From contig DKGO01000040.1 of NCBI GenBank assembly GCA_002453315.1, positions 3,766-10,471 on the forward strand: DNA of 6,706 bases. The letters run 5' to 3'. Within the stretch, counting starts at the first letter, position 1. Every line of letters begins with the position of its first letter. Source of the stretch: Caryophanales bacterium UBA6768. Its GTDB lineage: Bacteria > Bacillota > Bacilli > Bacillales_D > Amphibacillaceae. The notes below the pieces were generated by a model. That model was not told the DNA's origin and searched no databases. It saw nothing but the letters and a program-made list of their open reading frames with translations. The position numbers and the translations under genes were made by a program. This document shows positions 6,369 through 6,706 of the stretch, one piece after another.

Positions 6369-6590
6369 TGAAATCTCCCTTAGCTTTCATAATTAAATCA
6401 TCATGACACTATCCCTCAAGAAATAAAATTTAGTATACACTTTCAAATCATACCATTTTTTTACAAAAAAAGATAACGTTAGAAACACTTTTTTTTACTG
6501 AATTTTTTCAACGCTTTTTCCGCAAGTAATTTACAAAAATAAGAAATTATTTTCATTTATTGTTCATTCACACAGTATGTATAAACTGTG
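6369..6590. other. AT-rich intergenic region upstream of the kinase gene
   Basis: No open frame with a ribosome site is visible on either strand. The part at 6481-6540 has only 15 G/C in 60 bases. It holds long A and T runs, including T7-AC-A7 (6456-6471). On the minus strand TATACT (6437 to 6432) is the best -10 for the kinase, about 65 bp before its start, but no good -35 lies 16-18 bp away, so the promoter is unresolved or uses another sigma factor. No clear sigma-H pattern was found. Confidence 0.5.
6571..6590. repeat. Perfect 6-bp inverted repeat with 8-nt spacer
   Basis: CACAGT (6571-6576) and ACTGTG (6585-6590) are exact reverse complements around ATGTATAA. The site sits at the boundary between the AT-rich stretch and the GC-richer block that follows. 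It could be an operator for a gene beyond the window or a structural edge of the repeat. There is no T-run after it on the plus strand. Confidence 0.35.
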
Positions 6591-6706
6591 CGGTAATTAG
6601 AGCGGTAAAACCGCTTCGGCAGAATACTTCGCTTTCCATGGGCACGGCCTCAGCTTCTTCAGAAGCAAAAAGCGCTTCTTCAGGGATCTTCGGACTCGTG
6701 CTTTTC
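6591..6706. repeat. Edge of a GC-richer, hairpin-rich interspersed repeat (continues beyond the window)
   Basis: Base composition jumps from 25% G+C (6481-6540) to about 52% (6601-6706). The block is full of self-complementary pieces: AGCGGT-AAA-ACCGCT (6601-6615), CCATGG (6636-6641), GCTTCT-TC-AGAAGC (6653-6666) and AGAAGC-N7-GCTTCT (6661-6679). GCTTCTTCAG is directly repeated at 6653-6662 and 6674-6683. No gene is visible in it. From memory, blocks reading roughly CGCTTTCC-(GC)-GGGCACGGCCTCAGCTTC followed by GTCTTCGGACTCGTGCTTTTCC are scattered many times in Bacillaceae and Planococcaceae genomes; this copy looks like a diverged member cut by the window end. No name or mechanism is claimed. 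Confidence 0.6.

Noticed and set aside
6591..6706. CRISPR array or tRNA gene at the right edge
   Set aside because: There is only one 10-bp direct repeat pair with no regular spacer, and no cloverleaf or T-loop sequence is present.

Overview
The window looks like chromosomal DNA from a low-GC Gram-positive rod of the order Bacillales (Bacillaceae or Planococcaceae type). The grounds are AT-rich intergenic DNA, purine-rich Shine-Dalgarno sites (AAAGGG, AAAGGGG, GGGGG, AGAAAGGA, AAGGGAG), two lipoproteins with Gram-positive style lipoboxes, a MecA/PBP3-like class B penicillin-binding protein, and a soluble PAS histidine kinase whose H-box resembles sporulation kinases. No genus can be fixed from this alone.

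Layout. 1-132: AT-rich leader with a perfect 15-bp inverted repeat. 133-1341 (+): saccharopine dehydrogenase-family oxidoreductase. 1363-1410: hairpin terminator shared with the convergent gene. 1450-1920 (-): small lipoprotein with a PrcB C-terminal-type domain. 1921-2154: divergent intergenic region with promoter candidates in both directions and short palindromes. 2155-2784 (+): TVP38/TMEM64 (DedA-superfamily) membrane protein. 2785-2894: promoter region with an operator-like inverted repeat. 2895-4928 (+): lipoprotein class B penicillin-binding protein. 4920-6368 (-): two-PAS histidine kinase, overlapping the PBP gene tail-to-tail by 9 bp. 6369-6706: 338 bp without a gene; its last ~110 bp are a GC-richer, hairpin-rich block that looks like the edge of an interspersed repeat continuing past the window.

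How the genes relate. They do not form one operon or an obvious single system. The TVP38 protein, the lipoprotein PBP and the PrcB-type lipoprotein all act at the membrane or cell envelope. The kinase is cytosolic and orphan (no response regulator here), as is common for kinases feeding the Spo0F phosphorelay. The substrate of the saccharopine dehydrogenase-like enzyme cannot be told from context.

I see no evidence for a new defence or mobile system. The most interesting items are the terminal repeat block, the operator-like repeat in the PBP promoter, the convergent PBP/kinase overlap with a possible terminator inside the opposing gene, and the AT-only perfect inverted repeat at the left edge.
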